Origin: Lachnoclostridium sp. UBA739
GTDB taxonomy: Bacteria; Bacillota_A; Clostridia; Lachnospirales; Lachnospiraceae
Reading direction: 5' to 3'
Assembly: GCA_002297865.1 (NCBI GenBank)
Contig: DBKX01000084.1
Coordinates: 1 to 20,833 of the forward strand
DNA length: 20,833 bases
Both the position numbers and the translations under genes were made by a program. Of this stretch, positions 7,466 through 15,546 are shown piece by piece. How positions within the stretch are numbered: the first letter of the stretch is position 1; each line of letters opens with the position of its first letter. The notes beneath the pieces were generated by a model. The model had not been told where the DNA came from and searched no databases. It was given only the letters and a program-made list of their open reading frames with translations.

Positions 7466-8862
7466 ATTACATAATGTTCAGCTCAATTATAAAAGAATCA
7501 GAAGATAATTATTTAATTATTGATGCCTACTACAGTGGAAAGTGGGAAAGTGATAAGAAGTCTACTATTATTTATTTAGAGTTATTAGACTGGTTAAGGA
7601 AACATAAAACCAGAAAGATTGAAAAGGCAAGAGAAAGTGTTTATAGCATTTGTAAAGAAAAGTACGGATATGCAGAAGATGAAACAAAAGCAGTTTTAGA
7701 TTTTGTAAAAGAGAGAAAGTTGCCTCTGACTGGCATTTTCGCTGCTGATAGAATTTTGTCTCAGATAGATTCCTATGAAGATAATGAAATTCTGACCAAT
7801 CCTACCCCTATTATTGAGGTAACAAATAAATGTAATTATAAGTGCCGCTGGTGCTATGTACCAAACCGTGAAGAAGAAGAAATAATGTCATTGGAATGTA
7901 TTAATGAAAATTTAGTACAGCCTTTCATTAAACGAGGACTTATTTCATGGTGTCTTTCTGGTGGAGAACCAAGTATGCAGCTTGACCGTACATTAGCAGT
8001 TGCAAAAATGATTAAAGATAGTTCTGTGAAGGAATTAGGAGTAGTACCTGAGATTTATCTTTTAACAAATGGTTTTCATTTGAAAGAAAATGCAAAGCAG
8101 TATAAAGAAGCAGGCATTACTTCTATTCAGATTGCGCTTACTTCTTCTGATCCAGCTATCGAGAAATACTTAAGAAGAGCTCCAGAAGGCGTTGATTCAT
8201 TCCAGTGTGCAGTAGATGGAATTAGGGAAGCAAAAAAAGAAGGCTTTGTAACAGAAGTAAATATGGTGCTGCAGCCAAAAGACGAAAATAATGTTACGAA
8301 TATCAATACAATGATTGGATTATTCGACATTATGAACGACATTGGTATCGATGTGATGAGAATTATTCCAGCTGTTCCAACTGGACAGGCTAAAGTAAAT
8401 AATATTACATTCTCAGAGGCGGACTATCAGCTTATCGCAGAAAATATGAAGAAGATAAGGAAAAAAGAATTAAAGAATAAGAAGATGATTGTAGATTGCC
8501 CAGTAGATCAACCTATTGGAGAAAATAATCCAGTTTACTGCAGAGCAGGTACATTATTCCTTTACATAAACTATTCAGGTCACGTATTCCCATGTAATAA
8601 TCTTCAGGCGAACGAAGCAGAGTGCTGGAATACAACAATTAAGGAAACTCCAATTGATACAATTTGGACAAAATCTCCTTTATTAAATGATTTTAGAAAC
8701 TGTAGAACAGCAAGTCTTGCGGAGGGGTGTAAAGGATGCCAAAAACGTTCTGAATGTGTTGGTGAATGTAGAGCATTGTGTTTTGCAAAATACGGCACTT
8801 TTGATTTGAAAAAGAAACCAGAACATTGTTATAGGGATGATCTAGATGAAAAAGCAAATTAA
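7459..8862 (+). CDS. Radical SAM/SPASM peptide-modifying enzyme
   Basis: This protein of up to 467 residues has an unrecognised N-terminal region (about 1-110) that may serve peptide binding, then the radical SAM core with CNYKCRWC (C125, C129, C132) and GGEP (168-171). A C-terminal SPASM domain for auxiliary iron-sulfur clusters shows C361, the G-x4-C pair G374/C379, then C424, C427, C433, C437 and C457. SPASM enzymes typically modify short peptides, for example by thioether or carbon-carbon crosslinks, or act in cofactor biosynthesis (PqqE, MftC) or as sulfatase maturases. A 29-residue Cys peptide encoded immediately upstream makes peptide modification likely. The start is uncertain: ATG 7459 is 21 nt from AAGGAGG, while ATG 7474 becomes well spaced if the intervening hairpin folds. 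The stop overlaps the next gene by 17 nt. Confidence 0.93.
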   Translation: MFHYIMFSSIIKESEDNYLIIDAYYSGKWESDKKSTIIYLELLDWLRKHKTRKIEKARESVYSICKEKYGYAEDETKAVLDFVKERKLPLTGIFAADRILSQIDSYEDNEILTNPTPIIEVTNKCNYKCRWCYVPNREEEEIMSLECINENLVQPFIKRGLISWCLSGGEPSMQLDRTLAVAKMIKDSSVKELGVVPEIYLLTNGFHLKENAKQYKEAGITSIQIALTSSDPAIEKYLRRAPEGVDSFQCAVDGIREAKKEGFVTEVNMVLQPKDENNVTNINTMIGLFDIMNDIGIDVMRIIPAVPTGQAKVNNITFSEADYQLIAENMKKIRKKELKNKKMIVDCPVDQPIGENNPVYCRAGTLFLYINYSGHVFPCNNLQANEAECWNTTIKETPIDTIWTKSPLLNDFRNCRTASLAEGCKGCQKRSECVGECRALCFAKYGTFDLKKKPEHCYRDDLDEKAN

Positions 8863-9817
8863 TTTTATCGAAAGCAACGACCCAGTTATAGACAATGCCA
8901 TCGTAACGAAATACATTAACTGTACAAAGCATGCAGCCCTTGATTTTCTGAATTATCATGGGATTGAACAAAAACTTCAATACATAATCAGTCCGCTGGA
9001 ATTTCATTATGAGTGTGAGCAAGAGATGAACATGGAGCATTTATTTGACACATCCAATATAAATGAAACCAACGGAATTCGAATTATCAGAGAGTTCTTT
9101 TCCGATTATAAAGAGTTATTTGCTCACTGCAAAAATGCAATTATGAATGAAAGTCCATTACTTATGTGGACAGAGTGGTATTTCGTTAAGGATACAAGGT
9201 TTTACAAGAAAATGAGAAGAGATCCACATAATACTTTAATTGTAGGCTTTGATGATGAAGATGAGAAAATCTGCATTAGTGACAGATGGCTAGAGGCTGC
9301 TGGAACATTTGAAGATACTACAAGATGGGTAAGTAGCACAGTCTTACAAGAAGCTATCGAGTCTACACAGGGAAATTCTTTTATTCAAAGTTTTCAATTG
9401 AAGGAAAAGACAGTTTTGAAGAATGGAGAAGAACTGAAAAAGGAAATGCTGGAGAAGTCGATACACAATATGACAGGCTCAGGTATGGGAATTGAGAAAA
9501 TGCTATGCTTTGCTAAGGATTTGAAAACTGGTTTCTTAAAAGATGAAGCTGGAATAAAGCCTTATGCAAAGACTATTGGTTCTCAATTATTTAGAGATTA
9601 CGTTGGAAGCAGATACTTATGGAGTGTATATGTTGCGCAGCTTAATGAGGATGAGCAGATACAGGAAGGTCTTATGAATCAAGCAATAGCCTGGTGGAAG
9701 ATAATTGCTGTTTTGTGGAGCAAACAGCCAAGTATTTATGAAACAGCATGTATGATTCAAGTATTTGCAGAAAACGAAAAACGCCTTTTGTCACTCGTGT
9801 CAGAAAGATACTGTTAA
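8846..9817 (+). CDS. BtrH-like papain-fold acyltransferase candidate
   Basis: This 323-residue protein resembles the butirosin biosynthesis protein H N-terminal family (papain-like fold) with a DUF4872-type C-terminal part. A likely Cys-His-Asp triad is visible: Cys26 in YINCTKHA, His128 in DPHNTLIVGFDD and Asp146 in ISDRW. BtrH moves an acyl group from the carrier protein BtrI onto an amine of the aminoglycoside core; related papain-fold proteins form amides in thiotemplated pathways. A carrier-protein gene follows directly, so acyl transfer from that carrier to a peptide amine is a reasonable inference. The gene overlaps the radical SAM gene by 17 nt and has only a weak ribosome binding site (GGGATGAT), indicating translational coupling. 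No signal peptide or membrane segment is seen. A proteolytic role is possible but less likely given the context. Confidence 0.72.
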   Translation: MKKQINFIESNDPVIDNAIVTKYINCTKHAALDFLNYHGIEQKLQYIISPLEFHYECEQEMNMEHLFDTSNINETNGIRIIREFFSDYKELFAHCKNAIMNESPLLMWTEWYFVKDTRFYKKMRRDPHNTLIVGFDDEDEKICISDRWLEAAGTFEDTTRWVSSTVLQEAIESTQGNSFIQSFQLKEKTVLKNGEELKKEMLEKSIHNMTGSGMGIEKMLCFAKDLKTGFLKDEAGIKPYAKTIGSQLFRDYVGSRYLWSVYVAQLNEDEQIQEGLMNQAIAWWKIIAVLWSKQPSIYETACMIQVFAENEKRLLSLVSERYC

Positions 9818-9845
9818 CAAAATTATTGTCAGGAGAGTTAATAGA

Positions 9846-10094
9846 ATGGCATCAATACATGAAATAAATAAGAAATTATGCGATATAATTTCAACTAAAC
9901 TGCAGACAAATGAAGCTTTAGATGTTACAGAATCACTGTATGAGGATGGCATAGGTTTGGATTCCATAGTTTATGTAGAGGTTATCTGTATGATAGAAAC
10001 ACAGTTTGGACTTGAGATTGAGCCAGATATTTTCAATGAATTTGAAACAATTACTGATATCTCTACATTTATTATGGAACAATACAAAAAATAA
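9846..10094 (+). CDS. Second acyl carrier protein
   Basis: This 82-residue protein is a canonical carrier protein: acidic, helix-rich, with the phosphopantetheine motif GIGLDSIVYVEVI, placing the prosthetic group on Ser40. The start at 9846 is chosen because AGGAG (9831-9835) lies 10 nt upstream; a longer in-frame extension to 9765 would overlap the previous gene and add a Cys-rich, non-ACP-like sequence. Its stop (TAA) shares one base with the start of the permease gene. Compared with the carrier protein at 1383-1667, this one has the usual DS motif and no charged tail, so the two are not simple duplicates and may carry different acids or stages. It probably works with the BtrH-like protein encoded just upstream. 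Confidence 0.88.
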   Translation: MASIHEINKKLCDIISTKLQTNEALDVTESLYEDGIGLDSIVYVEVICMIETQFGLEIEPDIFNEFETITDISTFIMEQYKK

Positions 10095-11443
10095 TGGTGG
10101 TAAGACGCATGAGAGAAATAATAAACTTTGAAGTAAAAGGTGTATACAATCAGAGAAAAATATGGGGAATAAATTTTTTTGTCCCATTTTTATGGATATT
10201 GCCATATGTATTTTTCTGTTATAGTTTCAATAAGTCTGATTCAATTCGTTTTATCATAGTAACGTTGCTTTTGTGGTCGCATATTAGAGGAATATTATTT
10301 TTTATAGGGCGTACATTTACCATTCGTAAATGTAATGAGAAGAAAAAACTGCTCATGCATATAGCTGCTCGGATAATGATACATATTCCTCTTTTGTTTA
10401 TTACACTTTTCGTTATACTTCTGCTTCTGAAAATCCTGTTTAATTTTACTTTTACAGTGCAATTTGCTGTTAATATTTTACCAGAGTATTTCTGTCTTTT
10501 AGCAGTAAGCTACGCAGCAGCGATTGGTTTAAATCTGGCTATGACAGGAAAGAAGAAGCACGCATGGCTATTTCGTTTTATCGATACATTTTTGCCGATT
10601 TTGATGGGTGTATATGTTCCAATTAGCAGATTACCAAGAGTTATAAAATATGTTACGTATCTATGTCCTTTTACTGGATATCTAGAAGTCATTGCAGGAA
10701 AAGCTTGCGGGAATGAGACATATCCATACAAATTTGCTATCTTGCTGATAACAAGCGTATTGCTAGTTGTGATATATGCAGTTATTTTGAAAATGATTGA
10801 TAGAAAGAAAGTAAAGAAAGCAAGAAAGGAAACTGCGTGGATTGTCAATATAGTAACATTGCTATGCTTTTTATCGGGTTATCTTGGAATTGCGTGGAGT
10901 ACGGCTGGTGGCAGATACTTACTAGGAGCGATCTGTATGTATACAATGATTAGCTGGGCAGGGAATGCAATGTTCCAACAGCTTGCAAAGGGAAAATATG
11001 AGAGACAGGCGTTCTTAAAGGAGATTGTTAAGGATAAGTGGTATTATATCGTGTTTTTGTCAGGTGTGTTAATCATGTCATACAACGTAAGACAGTTAGA
11101 GATACTCTTAATCCTTATTATGTCATGCATAATGATTTTTTGTGGATATACTTTTGTGGAATTAATAGCGGGCTGGATAGCAAAACGAGAACTGGGAGCA
11201 CTATGGTGGAATATATTCAGCCTATTATTGTTCGCACTGGGGGGATTTTCATTCCTGCCATACAGAACAGGTAATATCCTGTTTGGAATTGTTACTCCAT
11301 TCTACAGTTTTTTTTATGCTATCAATAGTGTGATGTTACATAAATTTTTTTGGACAGTATACGATGTGATTATGATTTTATTTACTATTACTGCTGTAGT
11401 AATTCAGGCAGTAAGAAAGGGAGCCGAAAAGGGAAATGAGTGA
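10094..11443 (+). CDS. Multi-spanning ABC-2-like membrane protein
   Basis: The 449-residue product is very hydrophobic, with about 11-12 membrane segments separated by short basic loops, arranged as two similar-sized halves. The second half begins after the lysine/arginine-rich linker around residues 235-250. The first half is reminiscent of ABC-2-type permeases, with an amphipathic start and a segment near CPFTGYLEVIAG that resembles the region before the last helices in that class. No ATP-binding subunit is encoded in the window, so if it is an ABC permease its ATPase must be elsewhere. The start overlaps the carrier-protein stop by one base (TAATG); a second in-frame ATG at 10109 is possible. 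It overlaps tldD by 8 nt, which binds it firmly to the operon. Export of the product or self-protection is inferred only. Confidence 0.6.
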   Translation: MVVRRMREIINFEVKGVYNQRKIWGINFFVPFLWILPYVFFCYSFNKSDSIRFIIVTLLLWSHIRGILFFIGRTFTIRKCNEKKKLLMHIAARIMIHIPLLFITLFVILLLLKILFNFTFTVQFAVNILPEYFCLLAVSYAAAIGLNLAMTGKKKHAWLFRFIDTFLPILMGVYVPISRLPRVIKYVTYLCPFTGYLEVIAGKACGNETYPYKFAILLITSVLLVVIYAVILKMIDRKKVKKARKETAWIVNIVTLLCFLSGYLGIAWSTAGGRYLLGAICMYTMISWAGNAMFQQLAKGKYERQAFLKEIVKDKWYYIVFLSGVLIMSYNVRQLEILLILIMSCIMIFCGYTFVELIAGWIAKRELGALWWNIFSLLLFALGGFSFLPYRTGNILFGIVTPFYSFFYAINSVMLHKFFWTVYDVIMILFTITAVVIQAVRKGAEKGNE

Positions 11444-12722
11444 TCGAGATAAGGAACAGGATTTTTTTGCATACAAGAAATGTAGAAGTTATAAAATATT
11501 ATTTCAGAATAACAGGTGTGCCGATTTTAGTACATACACAGAAGAAGCTTATCATATAAAGGAAATCGGGTCATTAGTCATGAAGGAATATCATGTGAAA
11601 GATGTTTCATGGCAGAAACAGAGCTTTCCGCAAAGAGCTGCTTGGATTGAGTATACGGAATCTCAAAGCAGGTGGTTTGATGAACAGGGGAAAACAATTG
11701 TATCATTAGCCCATCAAGCATACGAAATTCTTGAGCAAATTGTAGAATATCTAAAAAGCAGACATGTTATTTCCAATATCCAGTTTATGTTTGATGACAC
11801 ACTTAAGGTTTTCTGTAAAAGTAATAATTTTTTTCCATCACAAAAACAGATCAATTATTATTGCATTGTTCAGATGTCGACTGAGACAAAGGGAAAATTA
11901 TCTAAAAGGGTATTTACCTGTGGCCAGTCAGATGGAAAACTGAACGAACTTATAGCACTTAAAGAACAGATTCATGAGTACGTGGAGGAAAACTGGTTAA
12001 AAGAGGAACAGAAAACATTAGCAGAGTTTCAGCCAGGAATATTCGACATTGTCATGAGTCCAGAAATTGCGGCGCTATTTATGCATGAAGCAATTGGCCA
12101 TTTGTTAGAGGCAGATAATTTTGCAAGCAGTGACTTAAATTTAAAGGTGGGAGAACAGATAGGAGCTAACATCTTAAATGTTATTGATAATCCCACTTTG
12201 GAAGGACTTAGTGGATCAGCTTTGTACGATGACGAAGGAGAGATGACAAGGGAAAAATATCTGATACGAAAAGGAAGAATAGAGCAGCTTCTAGCTAATA
12301 AAGAATACGAAGGTAAGTTTCCGAATACAACACGAGGGAATGCTAGAGCAAAAGATTGTACCTCAGAATTGCTAATTCGAATGAGCAATACTTATATTGA
12401 ACCTGGAATAAAAGATATTCAGCCAGAAATTGAAAAAATGGAACATGTAATTTATCTTGATGAGCTGCTTGGAGGAAATACTAATCAAAATCTTTTCTAT
12501 ATAGCTGCTGGAAAAATAACGGAACTTCAGAATGGAAAGATGGTAAGAGAATATAAGGGGAGGACGATAATATTTTCAATCCTTGAAACAGTAAAGAATA
12601 TCTGCTTTATTGGAGATAAATTAGTCTGGTTCAATGGAGGATTATGCGGAAAGAAGAATCAGAATCTTTCAGTATCTATGGGGAGCCCCCATATCATGAT
12701 AAAAAATATAGAAGTAAAGTGA
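11436..12722 (+). CDS. tldD: TldD-family zinc metallopeptidase
   Basis: This 428-residue protein carries the TldD zinc motif HEAIGH (His217, Glu218, His222; HExxxH type) and the C-terminal metal-ligand segment GGLCGKKNQN with Cys404. In E. coli TldD with TldE forms a heterodimer that admits only unfolded peptides into a narrow cleft and removes the leader of microcin B17. The N-terminal 200 residues diverge more than the catalytic part. The gene overlaps the permease by 8 nt and is followed after 10 nt by the TldE partner, so both subunits are present. In this operon the most likely substrate is the modified 29-residue peptide. Housekeeping TldD copies normally stand apart from biosynthetic genes, so this looks like a dedicated, pathway-specific pair. 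Confidence 0.92.
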   Translation: MSDRDKEQDFFAYKKCRSYKILFQNNRCADFSTYTEEAYHIKEIGSLVMKEYHVKDVSWQKQSFPQRAAWIEYTESQSRWFDEQGKTIVSLAHQAYEILEQIVEYLKSRHVISNIQFMFDDTLKVFCKSNNFFPSQKQINYYCIVQMSTETKGKLSKRVFTCGQSDGKLNELIALKEQIHEYVEENWLKEEQKTLAEFQPGIFDIVMSPEIAALFMHEAIGHLLEADNFASSDLNLKVGEQIGANILNVIDNPTLEGLSGSALYDDEGEMTREKYLIRKGRIEQLLANKEYEGKFPNTTRGNARAKDCTSELLIRMSNTYIEPGIKDIQPEIEKMEHVIYLDELLGGNTNQNLFYIAAGKITELQNGKMVREYKGRTIIFSILETVKNICFIGDKLVWFNGGLCGKKNQNLSVSMGSPHIMIKNIEVK

Positions 12723-12732
12723 GGGAGATATC

Positions 12733-13950
12733 ATGGAATGGGAATATTTTGTACAAGAGGAAAACAAGAGTATCATCAGACTTTCAAAACAAACCTTTTA
12801 TACATATGATACGAAAATCAGAGAGGACTTGCGCGGACTCAAAGACGGTAAAATTGCGATGACCTCCAATTTTGGAAAGCATAGGGGGAGAGAAGCATTA
12901 GAAAAAAACTTTTTGTTCTGGAACAAGTCTGATGTAATATTTCCATCGGGGCAGGAGCCAATAGAACTTGATATTTATGACGAGAATATTGGCAATATGT
13001 CTATGGATAAACAGAAAGACGTGGCGCTTGACTTCTATCATCAGTTAGAAAGAGGCTGCGAATGTCAAGATGTAGCAGTGGAAGTGGCAAAATCCATTGT
13101 AACTAAGAAATATAGAAACTCCAAGGGTGTTACGTTCACTTATAATAAAAGTATCATAAGAGCTAATGCTCAAGTCAGTTTTTGGGTAAATGGAGAAAAA
13201 GAAACAATCGTAGAAAAGAAAGTGTTTACACATCTTGACGTAAATCAATTGTTAAAAAACTGTGTAAAAGAAAAACAAATGTATTTAGAATCCTGTGGTA
13301 GTGCAAAAGTCAGAATGAAAGAACCGTATGGCTGCGTTTTGCAAGGGCAAGCCCTTGTTGGAATTTTTATGCCATTAAGAAAATTTTTAAGAAGTAAAAA
13401 AGGTATGGTATTCAATCCCTTGGTGAGTATCTTAGATTCTTCACTTGAAACTGGAATGGAAAACAGTTTTCCTTATGACGATGAAGGAATTAAGGGACAA
13501 AAAACTGAGCTTGTAAAGGATGGACAGGTAATTCAAACTATATTCGATCTGCAGAAAGCGGGCAAAATAGGTGTACAAAGTACGGGGAATGGAATACGAA
13601 GTATGGAAAAGAAGGCGCTGCTTCCGAGATATTCTAATATGATAATGAAAGAAGGAGATGAAAGTCTGTCAGAAGTCATTAACGGAATTGGGAACGGCTT
13701 GCTTATTAATAGGATAGCTGGAAATGGGATTAACAATTATTCTGATGGCAGATTTGTTTTAATTGTTGAAGAGGGATTTGTTATCTCTAATGGAAAAATT
13801 GCAGGAAGTGCAAAAAATACCGTATTGGAAGGCAATGTAATAGACGTTCTAGGTGGTATTAGTATGAAGCTGGGAAACAAACGAAGTTATGTAGGAAGTG
13901 GCATTTATGCACCGTTCTTATATACAGAAGCAATCAAATGCAAGTATTGA
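12733..13950 (+). CDS. tldE: TldE/PmbA-family partner subunit
   Basis: The 405-residue protein follows TldE/PmbA throughout, with the segment QSTGNGIR and the C-terminal stretch NYSDGRFVLIVEEGFVISNG typical of the family. It lacks an HExxxH motif, as expected for the non-catalytic half of the TldD/TldE heterodimer. It begins 10 nt after tldD, preceded by GAGGGAG at 12721-12727; the same ribosome-binding sequence recurs before the next two genes. Its role is to complete the peptide-binding cleft of the protease. Full length and intact frame suggest that it is functional. Confidence 0.9.
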   Translation: MEWEYFVQEENKSIIRLSKQTFYTYDTKIREDLRGLKDGKIAMTSNFGKHRGREALEKNFLFWNKSDVIFPSGQEPIELDIYDENIGNMSMDKQKDVALDFYHQLERGCECQDVAVEVAKSIVTKKYRNSKGVTFTYNKSIIRANAQVSFWVNGEKETIVEKKVFTHLDVNQLLKNCVKEKQMYLESCGSAKVRMKEPYGCVLQGQALVGIFMPLRKFLRSKKGMVFNPLVSILDSSLETGMENSFPYDDEGIKGQKTELVKDGQVIQTIFDLQKAGKIGVQSTGNGIRSMEKKALLPRYSNMIMKEGDESLSEVINGIGNGLLINRIAGNGINNYSDGRFVLIVEEGFVISNGKIAGSAKNTVLEGNVIDVLGGISMKLGNKRSYVGSGIYAPFLYTEAIKCKY

Positions 13951-13962
13951 GAGGGAGATAAA

Positions 13963-15516
13963 TTGGAAAGAGAAATTACAATTTTGTCAGATTTAAAAAA
14001 GAATAGCGACCATTATGAATGGAAAGAACTGAATTGTTTTTACAAGCCATTAGCAATTATTTTTGCTTATTTTAATGAAGAGTATTTTAATCAGTTTTTA
14101 ATGATGCTTAGTATGCATATTCTTTATGATATCCATGGTGGTTTTCAATATGTTTCAGTGGAAAGAGAGAATATATACGATGAGTTTTTTAAACATTACA
14201 ACAAGTATATGAAGGATGACTTTCGCATTGAGGCAAGGGAATGGAGAGAGACGGAAAAAGAAAGATTAGGATACAGGATAGTAGAAGAGTTAAAAAAAGG
14301 ACATCCAGTTCTTGTACCAGTTGACTTATACGAAATATATTACGACGATAAGTACATGAGAGAACATGCCTCCCATTATATTATAGTAAAAGGATGTGAT
14401 CTTAAAAGAAACGTATTTTATATTTTGGATACGCTACAAGTAGAAAATGGTGAAAAGGCACAGTATGTAGATTTTAAGATGCAAATGAGTTTACTGCTTA
14501 AGGCAGCTGTAAAAAATATATTTTGGTCATTTGCGCAAGAACAAAGCGATAGCAGGAATGATATAGACCAAATCATTTTCTCAACTTTGGACAGAGTGCT
14601 AAAAGAAAAAAATGCTTACATAGATTCAGAAATATTTGAGTTAAAACCAGAAATGCACAGAAAGATAAATACAAATGAATATGCAACGAAATGTAATATG
14701 AGAATTGTATACTACGATATTATTACTCAAATGCTACAAAAAATTAATTTACCTGAAGATGAGAGAACCAGAATTCAAATCAAGCAAGGGGACATAATCA
14801 AGGAATGGGGCAAATTGTCCAAAAGTGTGTTCTATCATATACAGAAAGGGAAACTTAATTTTGATGCAGAAAAAGAAAAAGCTGCCGTAATAGGGCAGGA
14901 GGAAAGGTTATTAGAAAGTCAGATACTAAAAGTTTTATATCAGGATAGAAAAGCAATTGAGAAACAAGAGACTGAGTATCGGATTAAGAATAAAGATAAA
15001 GCACAGATAGATGTAAGCGACGGAGGAATTCTAATTCAACATGACAGAAACCAGCTAGCTAATCTTTGGCTGACAATGGACGAGGCTCCACAAATCTTAT
15101 ATAAAATTTATGATAAACAGGAGTTTTACATACAGACTGAAGTTGAAATAATCTCTGATGGAAACTCTGCTGAACGAAGTAATACGTTTCAGAGCGGAAT
15201 TATCATCAAAATGGATAATGGACACAAATTCTTATTTGGGTTAGAAAAAGGAGAAAGTCTCTCTTTGTTATCGCCTGAAGCAGAACTAGAGGAAAAGTAT
15301 TCATGGGAGAAAGATAAAATTACATTGCGAGTCATGAGGAAGGATAATGGCCTGTCTTTTGAGTTTCAGAAGAATGACTTTAAATGGTATTTGTTAAAAC
15401 AAGTAGAGGAAACGGGAGAAGTGGAATTGGCTGGTTTCTTCTCAAAAACATGGTATCCAATTCCACATAAAGTACAGTTTACAGATATCGGTATTAACGG
15501 AAATAAAAGTAAGTAA
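13963..15516 (+). CDS. BtrH-like protein with C-terminal DUF1349-like domain
   Basis: This 517-residue protein starts with a papain-fold BtrH-like domain. The likely triad is Cys25 in ELNCFYKP, His138 in HASHYIIVKG and Asp156 in FYILDT. A charged helical middle (about 190-350) leads to a C-terminal beta-rich region (about 355-515) whose pattern (LWLTMDEAPQILYKI, SGIIIKMDNGHKFLFGLEKG) resembles DUF1349/concanavalin-like domains that bind ligands. Such an arrangement could hold a substrate while the N-terminal domain makes or cuts an amide or thioester bond. The start codon is TTG, 5 nt after GAGGGAGATA, just behind tldE. It differs clearly from the BtrH-like protein at 8846-9817, so the operon has two such enzymes, perhaps for two acylation or release steps. 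Function is unproven. Confidence 0.62.
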   Translation: MEREITILSDLKKNSDHYEWKELNCFYKPLAIIFAYFNEEYFNQFLMMLSMHILYDIHGGFQYVSVERENIYDEFFKHYNKYMKDDFRIEAREWRETEKERLGYRIVEELKKGHPVLVPVDLYEIYYDDKYMREHASHYIIVKGCDLKRNVFYILDTLQVENGEKAQYVDFKMQMSLLLKAAVKNIFWSFAQEQSDSRNDIDQIIFSTLDRVLKEKNAYIDSEIFELKPEMHRKINTNEYATKCNMRIVYYDIITQMLQKINLPEDERTRIQIKQGDIIKEWGKLSKSVFYHIQKGKLNFDAEKEKAAVIGQEERLLESQILKVLYQDRKAIEKQETEYRIKNKDKAQIDVSDGGILIQHDRNQLANLWLTMDEAPQILYKIYDKQEFYIQTEVEIISDGNSAERSNTFQSGIIIKMDNGHKFLFGLEKGESLSLLSPEAELEEKYSWEKDKITLRVMRKDNGLSFEFQKNDFKWYLLKQVEETGEVELAGFFSKTWYPIPHKVQFTDIGINGNKSK

Positions 15517-15546
15517 TTATGCCAGAGATATTGTGAGGGAGAGAAA

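Noticed and set aside
9765..9845. N-terminal extension of the second carrier protein
   Set aside because: It overlaps the preceding gene and adds Cys-rich sequence unlike any carrier protein; ATG 9846 has its own AGGAG site.
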